A DNA stretch of 64,000 bases. It comes from Metallyticus violacea (taxonomy: Eukaryota; Arthropoda; Insecta; Mantodea; Metallyticidae). The notes under the pieces are model-generated. The model was not told the origin of the DNA. It made no database searches and was given only the letters and a program-made list of their open reading frames with translations. The stretch spans positions 4,913,001 to 4,977,000 of the forward strand of contig CM060831.1 in assembly GCA_030762175.1 (NCBI GenBank), written 5' to 3'. Below, one piece after another: positions 23,041-35,536 of the stretch. The translations under genes and the position numbers were made by a program. Positions within the stretch are counted from its first letter, which is position 1, and every line of letters starts with the position of its first letter.

Positions 23041-23470
23041 AGAAAAGTTTTAGCCTTGGCTATGCAGGCAGCATCGTCAACATAAAACGTGTCTAAAACA
23101 TGCATGACATCTTCAAAATGGTCGGCATAGTAGGTGGCCTCCATCAGTCAAGTTGCCTAGCAGGTGATGAAAGAACTGTTTGTTGAATTTCCTTGAAAAG
23201 CTCTGTGGCATGTAGAGTAGAAACTTTTCATGTTTTACCCGTCTTGTTCATGTATGTCGCTTCTCATCTCGATGTTCTGCTCGTCAGAGGATGCATATGA
23301 CGTCTCTGAAGATGCAGGGTATGGTGCTGTGATTTGTTTTGTACAGTATAAAGCATAAAATGAAATTGGTTTAGCAGGTTCTGTGGGGTTACTTGCCATC
23401 CACGACATTAGCGATGAAACGAGCACGACTATCTGTGGTCTCATTCATACGTTACAGTCATGCAGTTCTG
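23041..23470 (-). pseudogene. hAT (DUF659-type) transposase relic
   Basis: Minus-strand frames read NETTDSRARFIANVVDGK at about 23445-23395, the 'DETTD..GRYVANV..G' block of hAT transposases with a DUF659-like domain. MEATYYADHFEDVMHVLDTF then VDDAACIAKAKTFL lie at 23144-23045, the block that follows 'TRWGTWLEA' in the same proteins. Intervening sequence is decayed. The relic stops where the family B mariner begins (23040). A related hAT relic is at 62195-63085. Confidence 0.6.
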
Positions 23471-23869
23471 TTCTGATAAACCTATTGTTTTCCTGGGATT
23501 GTTGCAACAAGTATTTTATCCTTAAGAATGATCCATCCTAGTACCTTTCGGTCACTGATGCCTTAAAGAAATTTGTTGAAGAATGGTTTCTGTAGCATAT
23601 GCTGGTACTAGCCCCTGACATAAAGTATACAAAATTATCTTCGGAAGAAGATGAAAAACATGAAATTGTGGCTAAAACTGGACATGCCCTATAGACCCTT
23701 TGTGTAGAATATGTGACTTTTGGTTACAGGCAACCTGCTTTTGGGGACCTGACAAAATATAATTTTGCCATCTATGAATAAAATATAGATCGTTACCAGT
23801 CCTCTGGTGTATCAATTGATTTTTGGAACACCTTCTTTTTGATAAGAGCTGATAATGCAATCAAGAGCT

Positions 23870-24310
23870 TCTTAAAAATGCCTTCAGTTTGCATCTACAA
23901 AACCGACCATCTCGAATATTTTTCTGTTCATTAGTGAGTAGATGGGGACCTACCTCACCGACACCTTCCAAAAGAATGCTGTGTGCACTCCCACGACTTA
24001 TGCCCATCTCTGAAGCACACATGGGCGTTTATCACTTCCACGAGGTCACAAACTTCCTGAGTGACGCTTGTCCGCGGCTTTCATTTTCCACTGCACGACG
24101 ACCGCTGAGGAACTTGTGCCAGTCAAACACTTGGGTTGTAAAAGCGTACGCTCTCCAAACTGTGCCCTAAGTCTGGATAAACTTTCGAACGGTTTACTCT
24201 TTCTTTGGTCAGTAAACGATGATGATGAGTTGCTCAACGAATGCTGCAACTTCTTGTTCAGACATAGCGCTACTGACGACAAAACGACCATTGCGGAAGT
24301 ATTTATTTGA
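23870..24310 (-). pseudogene. mariner N-terminal relic
   Basis: Minus-strand frames read MSEQEVAAFVEQL, FDWHKFLSGRRAVENESRG (first helix-turn-helix and following linker, 'F.WHK.F..GR..VE'), SLRKFVTSWK, then EMGISRGSAHSILLEGVG and LLTNEQK (second helix-turn-helix and the 'LLT..QK' box). No catalytic residues remain. Confidence 0.6.
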
Positions 24311-24587
24311 TCGCCTCAATCCTCTCACCACTCTTTCCTAACCCAGTGAACAAAAGTCTGGCTTAAATTGGAATATTCACCGTATAAAGTCATCTTTTGA
24401 AAAGAAACGGCCAGAAAGTAAAATAAAGCAAATATGGGAAGAGACTGTTTCTTTCTTTTTTGTTTGCTTTCGTTGATTTTTTTTTTTCTTTTTTAATTTT
24501 AAATCAGCGACGAAGAGACCTCGTATTTCCCTGTTACGAGAGAGAATATTCGCTATAGAGAGGAAAACCAACAAAAACCGTCAATGA

Positions 24588-24590
<3 letters not shown>

Positions 24591-24637
<47 letters not shown>
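24591..24637. repeat. (AT)n microsatellite
   Basis: An AT dinucleotide run of about 46 bp. Confidence 0.95.
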
Positions 24638-24639
<2 letters not shown>

Positions 24640-24640
<1 letters not shown>

Positions 24641-26070
24641 ACAGAAGCTAAGAAACGACTGATTGACATCTTTTGACAAGAAACCGACAGCTAAGACCTT
24701 CAGAAAATGTCTTTCAGTCCATTCGATAAAATTACCAGTAGCCAGAGCAACGAGTTAACTTTTTTTTGGGGGGGGGGGGAGAAACGGAAATGCTGAGGTG
24801 GCTGGGTGACATAAAGACGAAAGATAGGTCTCAATTTTGAGTAAACGAGCCCACAGGGGCCTTTATGTAGCCCTCATAAACCCCAAGTGCGCAGGGCTGT
24901 ATGATGCAAATGTTACTTTCATTTGAGTCACGTTTGCCTGTGCAATTAGCCAGAGATATTTCTCTGCAATGGAAGGCAATAAAGTTCCTGTCAAGTGAAT
25001 GATCCAGTTATCTCAATTTGGTAAAGTGGAAAACGCTCTCAGAAAGAAAAATTCCAATTAAATGAGGTCAGAGTTTCGGTCTGGGAAGCCACTCGTGCCG
25101 ACCGTTTAATGGAACACAGAGCGACTGGGGGTTTCGAAAGCTGTTTCTAGTTATGGACAGTAGCACTGCTTTCCAAATTTTACGGAAATGGGTGACAAGA
25201 ATTTTGTTTCTTATACACACTTCTCATTAATGATACAGTAGACTGAATTATTAAATTTGAAATTTTTTTGTTTTTGTATTTCATTGTTTTGTTTCGTCCA
25301 TTGTATTTTGAACATTGTGTAGTGCCCTCCAGCCGTTCTTCATCTATTATATCTTCATTCTTAAATAAAATGTTATATTTTCTCTTCATTCTTTGTATTT
25401 CTACACATAACAACTTTCTTCTTCTGTTCAAGAACAATTCTTTTACCTCTTTCTTTATACTTCTACTATGCAAGGCTATACTCTAAGCAGACCGACTACA
25501 TTTATCAGAACCCCAATATGGAGAAAATGGCGACCGAAGTCGCCCTACGCTGCCAATAGCAAATACGAAACTGTTACGCAGTATTATATTTACAAGATGA
25601 CATTATTTATCATTAGAAAACATTTCGACGGTTTTTAAGAATCTGAAATTGTTTACAAACAATATTTCTCATATGTAAACGAAATATAAAATATTACATG
25701 TTATAAACTTCTAGACAGGTAGGCACAAATCTTTATAAATTAACTAACAATATATGATAGCATATCTCATTAAAGTTAATTCCTAAATCATAGTAAGTTC
25801 ATTTCATTAGGAGAAATTTGTATTTTGAGTTCTGATTTTACGTTTCCCAAACTGTTTTTATAGATATATGAGAATGATTTTTCACGCAAGAAAGTTGTTA
25901 CGAAAAGCATCAATATCTCACGGCCTTCTTTGATAAACCCAGCCTACACAGTTTGTTGCCGAATACCGAGTGCTGTTGTCAAGGAAACTATGAGTATTCT
26001 AACTGCTCCAAGCTTAATGCAAATCGTAAGTGTGTATTTTTCGTTTTCTCGCATTTCTATTTTTGTATTT
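24640..26070. other. no gene seen
   Basis: AT-rich; a G run sits near 24769-24779. No supported feature. Confidence 0.45.
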
Positions 26071-26073
26071 ATA

Positions 26074-27003
26074 CGAAGGTAATTTGAAAATTTCTCAGAA
26101 TAACCCACAGATTCCAGCAGCATTTGCGAAGCAGTTTTGTTATCAAAATCCGCCATCTTCCATATAAACATGTGCAATAATATATGGATTGATCAAGAAT
26201 CATAGGAGGTATAGCTGTTTGTTGCAGCGTATACGGGAAAAATAGCAAATGCCGAGCATCCTGCAGTTATGAAGTACTTAGTAAAGAATGCAACAGAAAT
26301 TCATACAGATATGATAAACAATCTAGCGGACTCGTACCATCATTTTCAACCGTTTCCAAGTGAACCGCAGTCATGAAAGCTTGGAAGATGAACACAAGCA
26401 GCGGACACCAAATTCCGTCACGATATTAGAAATTATGCTTAAGGTGGCCCGACGTGGTTCTAGAGGATCGCCGATTAAAGGTTTCCGAAATTATTGAGGC
26501 CCTGGACATTTCAGAGGAACGTGTATTTCTCATTTTGAGGGGAGAATTGTTCTTGAAAAAATTATCGACAGAATCAAAGTGAAATCTCTCAACAACGGTT
26601 GGCCCCGCCGACTTTATGCGTCAATTTGTGAGCAATTATGAAACATGGGTGCCCTATTACACACCTGACACAAGACAATGCTCGCGCTCATGTGTAGTTG
26701 CAATTGCGAAAATCAATTAATTGGGTTATAACATGCTGCCAAGCACCATCAGCCTTTTTATGTGTTTCCTAAACTGAGAAAACCCCTTGATGGGAAGATA
26801 TTTTTGACCGATGAAGAGCTTAAATCATCAGTTGAGTGTATTTTCCAAGCCTGGAGTAATCTGACGGGATAAAGACTTTGAAGCATCGCTAGACGAAGAG
26901 CCTTAGTTATAAGGAAGACAATGTTGAAAAATAAGAGTAGCTGCAAAAAGTTATGCGGCCATTTTGTGCTTCATTCCGGAATTTTTCAAATGATCCCCGG
27001 GGA
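26074..27003 (+). mobile_element. mariner family A copy, deleted
   Basis: The left TIR CGAAGGTAATTTGAAAATTT follows TA at 26072-26073. The right end CATTCCGGAATTTTTCAAAT is its partner, at 26972-27000. Plus-strand coding pieces include KNATEIHTDMINNLADS, EGRIVLEKIIDRIKV, and the tail VFPKLRKPLDGKIFLTDEEL then KSSVECIFQAW. At 930 bp it lacks part of the catalytic core. Stops and frameshifts are throughout. Confidence 0.8.
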
Positions 27004-27009
27004 TCCGCT

Positions 27010-28175
27010 CATCCGCTTGAGAACTATCGGAGTAAAACATGAAATTTAATGTTTTTCGGATCTCAGGTAATGAGTTAGATTTAACCTTGGTTCACCGAGT
27101 GCTGATGAAAGGGTTGAAGGAGATCTGAGGGGACGGGCGCTATTGTCTTTCACTTAGAAAATAGGGGGAGGTAAAATGAGAGACGAAAGGGAAGAATATT
27201 GGGGGAATGGATTTAGAGAAAACTCGAAATTCGAACTCTTGTCTCCGATCTGTCTCTATAATCGGAGAGAGCAGTATGTCAAAGAAACATGGGGCGACTA
27301 TACCCTAAGTTACATTCTCAACAATTGCACTTAGGTTCGTATCCCGGGGGTTAAAACTTTTTCAAGTGTCTCCGCCTTAAAAGGCAAACACCAGCTTGTA
27401 GCAATAGGCGGTTGCTAAGAGCGCTAAAACTGCCATAAGGGACGTTACATTAAACAGAACATGGCGCTATATAAAATCGTGCAGGGCCGTCACTTGCTCA
27501 ATAAACATCGAGAGGAAATGGAACCTAGCGCTCGACAGGATTAGAACGTCACTGTGACACGATGATTGATGTGGTTCGCTTCCCATGATGGATATCCACA
27601 TTGTTATGTTACATATCCAATCATATCACAATAATTCGAACTGCCTCTTGCTCTATCGAGTAAACAGAAAAACTTTCCTAAGAGACAAGGCAACAGACCC
27701 CAGACTAAACTTTATAACTAGAATTTTTTCATAACCAGAGCTTAGTTTTGTAATTTTTTCCTTTATTATTTTTTTAAGAACATAGAAGGGCACTAAGGGG
27801 GTGACCCGAGCGGTAAATCTAGACAGTAATGCCGGGTAAATATTTCTTAGAATTGAATTTTGATTGGAGAGGTCACTACAAAAGTTTGAGATGAGGAAAA
27901 ATAAATGTTGCCCACTTAAAAGGAATGTGGCATGTGGTAACCCCATACCTTACGAGTAAAACGGTACCAGCTAGCGACCATTCACACTCCCGCATTCCAG
28001 AGTGTTAGAAAAACAAGCCCTTCTGTGCATAGGCAGCCAGTCGTTACGATGGAGCTGGAGAGAGAGCATTGAGCCGCTATGATTTCTAGAGTGGTTTAAA
28101 TGAGCCCTTAATCCTTGAGCGATGCAACAGGCTTTTGGGGACTTGTTACACCTAGGCTAAGTTTTTCACTAGTTT
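27010..28175. other. no gene seen
   Basis: Moderately GC-richer than its surroundings at 27350-27600. A B-box-like GGTTCGTATCCC at 27332 could be a decayed tRNA-derived SINE, but nothing else supports it. Confidence 0.4.
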
Positions 28176-28182
28176 GTGAAAT

Positions 28183-28990
28183 TTAAAAGGAGCCGAACTT
28201 CATCGCAATATAGAAAAGAAGTGCGCGTCCGGCAACGGCAACACAGCATGGAGGTGGAAAAAATGGTACGCGAAAACAATCGAGACAGCTTTCCAGGTGG
28301 ACCGCCGGCAGTATAAAAAAAACCTGCACGATCATTTGCTGACAAGAAGGTTTCCTCTCATTAGGTGTCCCGCAATTTGACAGAGGCACAATAGCACACC
28401 CGCGTCGAATTGTCTGAAGAAATGCTGCAGAGATTTGACGAAATGTGTCACGGGTGTTGATACATGGATTTGACTCAGAGAGACAGTCGGTAGTTTGGAT
28501 CTTTCCAGATGACGATCCACCGACCAAAGCGAAGAGGTGACGAAGTGTTGGAAAGGCGGCCACAATTTTCTCTGGACAGTTACTGCTGAGTGATACACCA
28601 CAGTCTGCCTGCTTACAATTTCGACAAGCACAGAACGCCGTCCAAGGGATCTGCTTCACCGCTCACACGGCTAACATCACCATCCAGTTCCCACAGTCCA
28701 CCGACCCATGACTTATCGTCCTTATAGTCCTGATCTGACTCCATATTTATATTTTCTTCCCGGTGGTTAAAAAGTGCATGCAGGAAAGCGATTTCTAGCC
28801 CTGAAGAGGCTGTGGCTGCGTATGAAAATTTCAATCCTGAAGAAATGAGTGGCAGAGATGCTTTGATGAGTGTTTTTTGAAGATGAGAATGTGGCGAGGA
28901 GCACTTTGAAAAGACGAAACAGTTGACCTGTATCGAAATTTTCGTAGTATTTCCGTGGTTGATAGGCGAATGCTGAAATGCATCTTTCTT
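28183..28990 (+). pseudogene. mariner family C transposase relic
   Basis: Plus-strand frames read RVELSEEMLQRFDEMCHG, DTWIYLTQRDSR (first catalytic region), VVWIFPDDDPPTKAKR, AHTANITIQFPQST (after the second Asp), YRPYSPDLTPYLYFLP (third region, the second 'D' lost) and SPEEAVAAYENFN, NEEMSGRDAL-like tail. The family matches the relics at 19069-20460 and 36690-37010. It is multiply frameshifted. The long minus-strand ORFs across this stretch are shadows. Confidence 0.7.
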
Positions 28991-29030
28991 TCCCACTAAT
29001 TTCCCGCTGTCTCATTTCATCCATTGGCTC

Positions 29031-29332
29031 TTGGTGGCATAGTTGTAACCATAGTTGCCTCTTAGACCCAAGAAGGCTGGTTCAGTCCCCGTCGGTGTTT
29101 TTTTTTTTTTCACATTTAAAATCCTAACTGGCTTCCTTCGGAAGGGAAGGGAAGTAAATAAAGCCTTGGGTTCCGTGTTTGTTTTTTTTTTTTTTTACAG
29201 CAAGAAAAATAACCTTAAGTCTGAAAGAAGAGACCTCTGAGCAAAATTTGTCGGCCGTTTCACGCTGTGGATTGAATGGAACGCTGATGACCTGAGCTGT
29301 TAAAGAGTGTCCGTGAATAAAACAAGTTAACA
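29031..29332 (+). mobile_element. SINE-B copy, near full length
   Basis: The head TTGGTGGCATAGTTGTAACC resembles the tRNA-like A box of the other copies. A T tract follows, then CTTCCTTCGGAAGGGAAG, GACCTCTGAGCAAAATTTG, and the tail GCTGATGACCTGAGCTG...TAAAGAGTGTCCG. It sits between family C and family D mariner relics. Confidence 0.85.
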
Positions 29333-29344
29333 ATCATGGAGACT

Positions 29345-29665
29345 CCGGCCCAAGAAATTTTGTGCTGCTCCATTTGTAGGCAGGTAGATTATTGTCCTCT
29401 TTTGTGACACTTCAGACGTACTGCTAATAGACTGGCTTCCTCAAGAATGACTGTCAACAGCGAGGTGTACAGAGAGACCTTTACAGGCTTAGAGTCAGGA
29501 TTCAGTAACGGCGAAAGTGGTCGATAGGAGCGTTCCCCCATCATGACAATGCGTGGCTCTATGCCAGCAACAATACAACCGCAAAGTTGTATTGCTGTGA
29601 TTCATTGTTGAGCCGCACCCCCCATATTCACCAGATATTGTTAGCCTGATAATCTACAACATAAA
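29345..29665 (+). pseudogene. mariner family D C-terminal relic
   Basis: Plus-strand frames read FPHHDNAWLYASNNTTAKL (second catalytic Asp) and EPHPPYSPDIVSL (third region). The DNA also aligns with 44575-44790. Truncated and frameshifted. Confidence 0.6.
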
Positions 29666-29669
29666 ATGT

Positions 29670-30690
29670 GCACGAACCATGTTTCATTATAACTAAAACA
29701 CAAAAAATACTATTATAAATCATTTCTGTACTCCCCTCGTACTTATCAAAACGAATCCTAAGTAAAAAAGCATCTCTATTGTAAATTATTGAGGTTTAAT
29801 TGCCTGCAGATATTCGGTATATGTTAGGAAAATATTTAATGTGAACATACATTTAAGGAAATGTTTTTTACAGTTTTAATTAAAGAGGGAATTTAGAAAT
29901 GGTACTGATAGTGGGGTATAAAATGCTTCACGCCCTATCAACGTGGAAAGATAAAAGGAAAATGCTTTTAAAAATTCAAGAGAAGCAATAGTTTTCAATT
30001 TAAAGAGGAATGTTTGCGCTCAATTGAAAATATGGAACAATTTGTGACAAAATCTCTCGGGAGATTTATTTTTTCCTTTATGTTATACGACTTAATCACA
30101 TCGCATAGCAACCGTTTCCAACGAAATTTCACACTGCTCTATAAAATGTTTTCTAGCTCTGTGGCAGCGCATTCAAATTATTTTGGATATCTTGTAAAGT
30201 ATAAACATGGCTGCTATTTGTTTTTTTTTTTATTTTTTATAATGATGAGTTTCACAGTCCTAAAAAGTGCATATATGAGAAGTAAAGGGTGTATATAAAA
30301 CTTTCGATTCACCGTAGTGAAATAGTGATTTGGTGTAAATAACATTTATATGGCCAGCTTTTATTCCAACATTTTAAATCTCATTATTTTTCGAGCAACA
30401 TTAAAGGACATTATATATTTACGATACCGTGAAAATCTGTTCTCTGTCATAATTGATAGGACAGACATATTTAGTATAAATTGTAATAAAAATACATTGT
30501 TTTATTGGGTAGAGTGCATAAAATTAATGTTGATTAAAATTTAGGTTTGACCTCCTCGCGACTACCAACCTTACTTAATAATTAATATTGAATTTATACA
30601 TTTTTATACTTAAATCATAAATAATTTGTACTTGTAGTACAGTTTTGTTTTTTCGTCGTTCGCTGTAACCTGGATTATTAATGTTAGCTC
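29670..30690. other. no gene seen
   Basis: AT-rich, no recognised family. Confidence 0.45.
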
Positions 30691-30794
30691 ATTCCGAAGG
30701 AAATTAGAGCTAGTGCGGTTGTATCCATGAAAAGATTTTTGAAAAAAAGTTCTTCAAATCTCCATCGACCCCTACATTCCAGGCACCAAAAATA

Positions 30795-31222
30795 ACAATA
30801 AAAAGTTATATAGCGGTCGTAATTTTTGTTTTTGTTTTTCTCAACGGAAGTTGGCATATTACCATTTATTAACAAACGATTCATCGAACTCTTTAACCAG
30901 CAAAATTGGATCATTGAGGATAGGGGTTAACCTAAAGCAAAAATTTAAAAATCGTTCTAGCTACTGCAATTTTTGCTTTTTCTCAACGGAACTCGGCATA
31001 TGGCTTTGAAATATAATAATAAAAATATTTTTCCGAAAATCAGCGAAATCACACTGTTAGCAGTAGGGATTTACCTGAATTCCAAAATTTAAAAATTGCT
31101 GTATTTTTTTTTCAACGAAACTCGGTCGGTATGTAATACCAAAATAAAATAAGCAAAATAATTTCTGAAAATCGGAGAAATCGAGTGATTAGGAATATAT
31201 CTGAGAACCGCTCTAGCAGCAC
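30795..31222 (+). repeat. diverged ~135-bp tandem repeat, array 1
   Basis: Three units share a core TTTAAAAATCGYTCTAG, then CAATTTTTGCTTTTT, CTCAACGRAACTCGG, a variable AT-rich stretch, AAATCRGCGAAATC, and GGGGTTAACCT. The CTCAACG cores start at 30840, 30982 and about 31110, a spacing of about 142 and 129. Related arrays lie at 38821-39310 (inverted) and 42241-42385. Confidence 0.75.
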
Positions 31223-31311
31223 CAATTTATCTGCTCTATCTCTATGTAATAACCTTCACCAATTCGACTTGCTGAGAAATTTGCTTGCTTTACCCAGTAT
31301 ATATATTTTAA

Positions 31312-31581
31312 TAAGCCTGACGCCCGTTTTTACTGCTGAGGCACCACAGGTGGTGCACACTGATGATGCATGAAATGAAATGATATATTGGGAAATTATA
31401 GTTTTTAAGGAAGGAAAACTTCCAGGTTTAAGTTTAGGGCACCTCCCCGGCATTTCCCGTTTATGAGGACTAAGAAAAACCTGGAAAAACCTCAATCAGG
31501 GAGGACGGTTCTGGTGGAATTCGAACCGCAGACCTCCCGCTCTCGAGTGCGCGCCTTAACGACCTCGGCTACCCGTGGCGG
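31312..31581 (-). mobile_element. SINE-A copy, full length
   Basis: On the minus strand the head is CCGCCACGGGTAGCCGAGG with TCGTTAAGGCGCGC (A-box region, tRNA-Leu/Ser-like), then GGTTCGAATTCC (B box). The body ends in GGTGCCTCAGCAGTAAAAACG and GGCGTC. The head-to-tail length is about 270 bp. Confidence 0.9.
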
Positions 31582-31984
31582 TAGGTCAAGATATGAATTA
31601 AGTGTTTTATAGGATGAAAACAATTTATTTTACAACTACTTTTATCGTGCTATCATCCCGGTACGGAATTGAAGTTTGTATACCCTTCAGTGCAAGCGTG
31701 GTTGCCTGTAAGACTTGAGTTGTAGTTCCGCCGTCAACGGCAATTGAGCTAGTTCTGTCGTGTTTATCGTTCCAACTGTTCCAGGTTAATTTCTGTTGAA
31801 ATTTCGTGTAGGACTCTAATGTGTATTTGTGCATTGTGCAGAATGTCGAGAGTGAGGTATGGATCAAACCATACTACCAAAACCACCACTGTACCAAAAA
31901 AAGGCACATGAGCCATGAACTGTGCCTTCAATTAATCTGAATGTGTCCTGTAACCAGATAAAACCTATCTATGAAAAGTCTGTA

Positions 31985-32290
31985 TTTGTAAATTGCGAAG
32001 GTGTTATTCTTTTGCAAGATAATGCCAAACCACATACAGCTAAGGTAGTTCGTGAAACTACTATCTGACTCGTTGTAAGACTATAGTGAACTCTCCATAT
32101 TATCTATACATTGCATCATCAGATTATCAACTTTTCCTTTCTTTGGATAGTCACGGGACAGCGTTTCCAAACCTTTCCCGATCTGGAATATTCACTAAGA
32201 TGGATTATTTGCTTCCCAGAGTCCTATCACAGTTGGAATCACAGATTTCTATGCCGTTAATAGAAGGTCCTCGATATCAATGGTGTATGA
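31985..32290 (+). pseudogene. mariner C-terminal relic
   Basis: Plus-strand frame at 31985 reads GVILLQDNAKPHTAKVVRE (second catalytic Asp in QDNA). After a frameshift, VNSPYYLYIASSDYQLFLSL is a decayed HPPYSPDLAPSDY..F.SL box (the PYSPD Asp lost, the SDY Asp kept). AFPNLSRSGIFTKM and HRFLCR-like sequence follow, equivalent to the 'F.N.EEI' tail. Dead copy. Confidence 0.65.
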
Positions 32291-32299
32291 TTTAATATT

Positions 32300-33340
32300 A
32301 AACATATTATTGTGCTTTGAAATGTCTGATTTGCACACACGGAATTATTTGACCATCTTACACTTGTCCCTGAGGAATACTTTACCTTTACTTAGATATG
32401 TTTTAGAGAATATATTATTTAATATCAATAATTACATAAGACATCGTTTTTGCATTTCTGGAGCTAACATTCGGGCGTATGAAGTAAACCTTACTGTGCC
32501 GCGTTGAGTGTGTATAAGCCTTTATGCGTGTAATCCTCTCTTGTCGTTTGGAAACTGCAAGCCCCGAGTATAATTAATACTGTTCAGTAACGTGGCTTTA
32601 TCAGGTTTAGTGTATAATTATATTCTGAAGTAATAGATTCCATTAGTTTTATGCTTATCTGCCTGAAGATCAGCATCAGTTCTGCAACTGAATGTAGTAC
32701 TACTGAAATTAACACTGATAGCGGGGAAATTACAATTTCGTACGCTAATATAAGGTTAGCCAAATGTAAGTTAATTATGACTAATAGAGAGGAAGATTAT
32801 TAAATGTTTTGCCATTCTTGCACAGCTAGCTTGAAACTGAACCATCGCGAGATTTCTTATTTGGAAATTGTGCCCCCCCCCCTCCAAATAAGGATCACTT
32901 TTCGTATTATTACACTAATTGCAATGTCTTTGGTAATGGTTTAGTTTCGATACGAGTTATTTTTAAAATACATTTTTCTAATCGATATACACAAATATAC
33001 AAAAAAAAATATTTCTCAAAAATCTACTTTGAGTTCAATACACTTTGTTCAAAAATATGGTATTCTTTTATTATCTCAGAAAAAATGTTTCAAACTGTAC
33101 ATAATACCTTTTACGGCACCGATAACCTATTAATTCGACCAACATTTCTTCCTCCCAAGAGCCCAGCTTCTGAACTGTGGCCATCACAACAGGCGGCGCG
33201 TGAACGAGTGAATTGTTTTTCCAAATTGCCAATCTTCATGATACCCTGTGAGTCCCAAAAAATGTTGGCATCATTTTATTCGCCACCAAAAGGTTTTAGA
33301 TTTTTTCGGTGCACTTTACCTTAATCTACCGCACTAATTT
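32300..33340. other. no gene seen; poly-C at 32872-32882
   Basis: No recognised family. Confidence 0.45.
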
Positions 33341-33479
33341 AACTGTCGTTTTGTCTCTGGGGTGTAGTATTGGATTCAAAAAGTATTCGGTTATGCTATA
33401 ATTTTTCCAAAAACGTCTTTGAAATGTCCATCCTGGAGTTTGTTTGGAATCAACAAACACGGCACTCATTGCGTACTCG

Positions 33480-33705
33480 GCTTCATATGCAGAAATTCAT
33501 GCATGAGTTTTGTACCCCTTCATAGAAAATGCCTGTCATCTCAAAAATCTCACGAATTTTAATACGACGAGCTTCTATCAAGAAAGCATGCATTTTATGG
33601 ACCACTTCTTCAGAAGAAATCGCAATCGGGCGTCCGGAACGTGCAGCATCTGCATTGCTCGTACGGCCACGTTTAAATCATTTATCCAGTAATAAAATTC
33701 TCTTG
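33480..33705 (-). pseudogene. mariner N-terminal (second helix-turn-helix) fragment
   Basis: The minus-strand reading in one frame is RPIAISSEEVVHKMHAFLIE, ARRIKIREIFEMTGIFYEGV, QNSCM. This matches the GRP linker and second helix-turn-helix of mariner ('GRP...T.E.I.KVH..VL.DRR.KVREIAE..GIS...V'). Flanking sequence is too decayed to extend. Confidence 0.6.
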
Positions 33706-33772
33706 AATCCTAGTGCAAGTCTCCGTGATTTTCCTTCAGCTTATTTTTTATCTGGGTCACAGCCCCAGGAAC

Positions 33773-33980
33773 GTCCTCTCTGACTGGGTTTTTTCCCTTT
33801 TCCTCATCCTCATAAATGGCAAATGCCCGGAAGGTATCCTAAACTTAGGCCTGGAACGTTTCTTTCCTTTGAAAAATAAATCCTTTCCCACTATATAATT
33901 TTATTTCATGTATCATCATTGTTCACCGTCTGTAGTGCCTCAGTAGTAAAAACGGACGTTAAACACTATTAAAAAAAATA
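33773..33980 (+). mobile_element. SINE-A copy lacking the tRNA head
   Basis: The SINE-A body from CTCATAAATGGCAAATGCC to the tail GTGCCTCAGTAGTAAAAACG, GACGTTAAACACTATT. It is 5' truncated. Confidence 0.85.
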
Positions 33981-33984
33981 CTTT

Positions 33985-35205
33985 TTCAGGGTAAGGAAAA
34001 CCTACGGAAAAAAAAGCATGCCTAAACAGCTTTACCTGACCGGTCAGCAGTCACAAACGGAGGCAGTAGATGTCAATTAGATATCTTAAATAAAATGTTT
34101 CTTTATCAATAAACTTCGTTATAAACAAAGACAGTATTTATGTTATTGCTGACAAAACACAGTAAACAAAATGAGCGTTTTATTGTCTCTTTTCTTGATT
34201 TAGCAACAATAAATTGATACAGAAGTATCTAGGGAACATTATTCGAAAATGTAAAAATACATCGTAGATGCAGATAGTTCCGGTCAAACCGGAAGTAGAG
34301 AAAAGTCGGTAATATAATTTTTGAGTTCTCAGCATACGGCTATTCCCACATACCGAATTTCATATCACTGAACCACGTGCTTCATATGTTATTTAGGGAC
34401 TTTTAACTAATCCTGTATAATTTAATTCAAGTTCTTATTAAATTAATGTGCTTGTCCTTGGGCCAGTGCATAGATAGCTGCACTGGCGTGTGCTCGGCTA
34501 AGGCCACGCAACTTGGGACTACGTGTGAGATGATATCACTTTCTTTCAATGAGGCCAGCATCCCCGAGGACAAGATGCCGCGACATGGAGGTCTTGGCGG
34601 AAAATTGGTCGTATGGACTCGAGGGAAAGCATCATAATATTGCTTTGGGGACCGCACAGCTTCCAGCTGAAAGCAAAACACTGTAAGGTCATCCTGAAGG
34701 TCGATAACCCTGGAAAATTGCGATAGAGGGGTGTCGATTGCTTCGGTCTGAAGATTGCATTATTTCGTAATCTAATAAAACTACAATACAATTTGACTTT
34801 ATTAGGTAGAAGGTTATTTACAGAATTTAAAATATGTATTTTAAAAGCGTTTCCTTTGTTTCTTTTTTGGCTACTATTCACTTTTTAAACAAACGAACAT
34901 AAATTAAACTTACCTGCAAGACAGCAATTGTTTTGTAATTTTTAAGTTTTAACCCAAGTTTAAGTATTTAAGAATATTTACCGTTGGTAAATTTGGTTAA
35001 TTATTTTTTTGGATGTATAAGCTGTAGTATGAATATGCGTTTGAGGGTGTTACCGCACGAACATGAGCGTAATTTCCTACTGAAAACCGGCGCTCTTTCT
35101 GTTTGGTTATTTTCTCATTTTATCACAAAGTTCAGTTGAAGTTATGCCAATGAGTACTGAAGCTGTCGCCCTGATTGCTGATAGACGCATTCTCCGTTAC
35201 AATCA
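33985..35205. other. no gene seen
   Basis: ORFs around 34430-34680 on both strands show no recognisable domain. Confidence 0.4.
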
Positions 35206-35211
35206 TAGGGG

Positions 35212-35511
35212 TCGGTCCTGGTGGTGTAGTGGTAACCATACTTGCCTTCTAAATCCAAGATCGTGGGTTTAAACCCGGTCGGGATCGCTGGATTTTTTTT
35301 TTTTGTGTAAAAATCCTAACTATGGTTTCCTTCGGAAGGGAAGTAAAGCCGTGGGTCTCATGTCATACATTTACGGCACGATAAAGAACCTCAAGCCTGA
35401 AAGAGAGGCCTCTGAGCAAAATTTACCGGCCCTTTCATGTCCTGAATTGAATGGAACGCTGATGACCTGAAATGTTAAAGAGCGTCAGTAAATAAATCAA
35501 ATAAACAACAA
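35212..35511 (+). mobile_element. SINE-B copy, full length
   Basis: The head TCGGTCCTGGTGGTGTAGTGG and GATCGTGGGTTTAAACCCG carry A- and B-box-like sequences. A T tract, TTTCCTTCGGAAGGGAAG and GAGGCCTCTGAGCAAAATTT follow. The tail is GCTGATGACCTGAAATG...GTCAGTAAATAAATC. Forms the left arm of an inverted pair with the copy at 35537-35824. Confidence 0.92.
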
Positions 35512-35536
35512 CAAATAGGCGCGTATTTTTTTTTTT

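Noticed and set aside
28183..28659. 158-codon minus-strand ORF
   Set aside because: It is antisense to the family C mariner relic on the plus strand, where the transposase motifs are found.
34427..34881. Overlapping ORFs on both strands
   Set aside because: No recognisable family and no exon signals.
35212..35290. Possible functional tRNA gene
   Set aside because: A- and B-box-like sequences are present but the cloverleaf is not complete, and the same head recurs with a constant non-tRNA body, so it is a SINE. The same reasoning applies to SINE-A and SINE-C heads.
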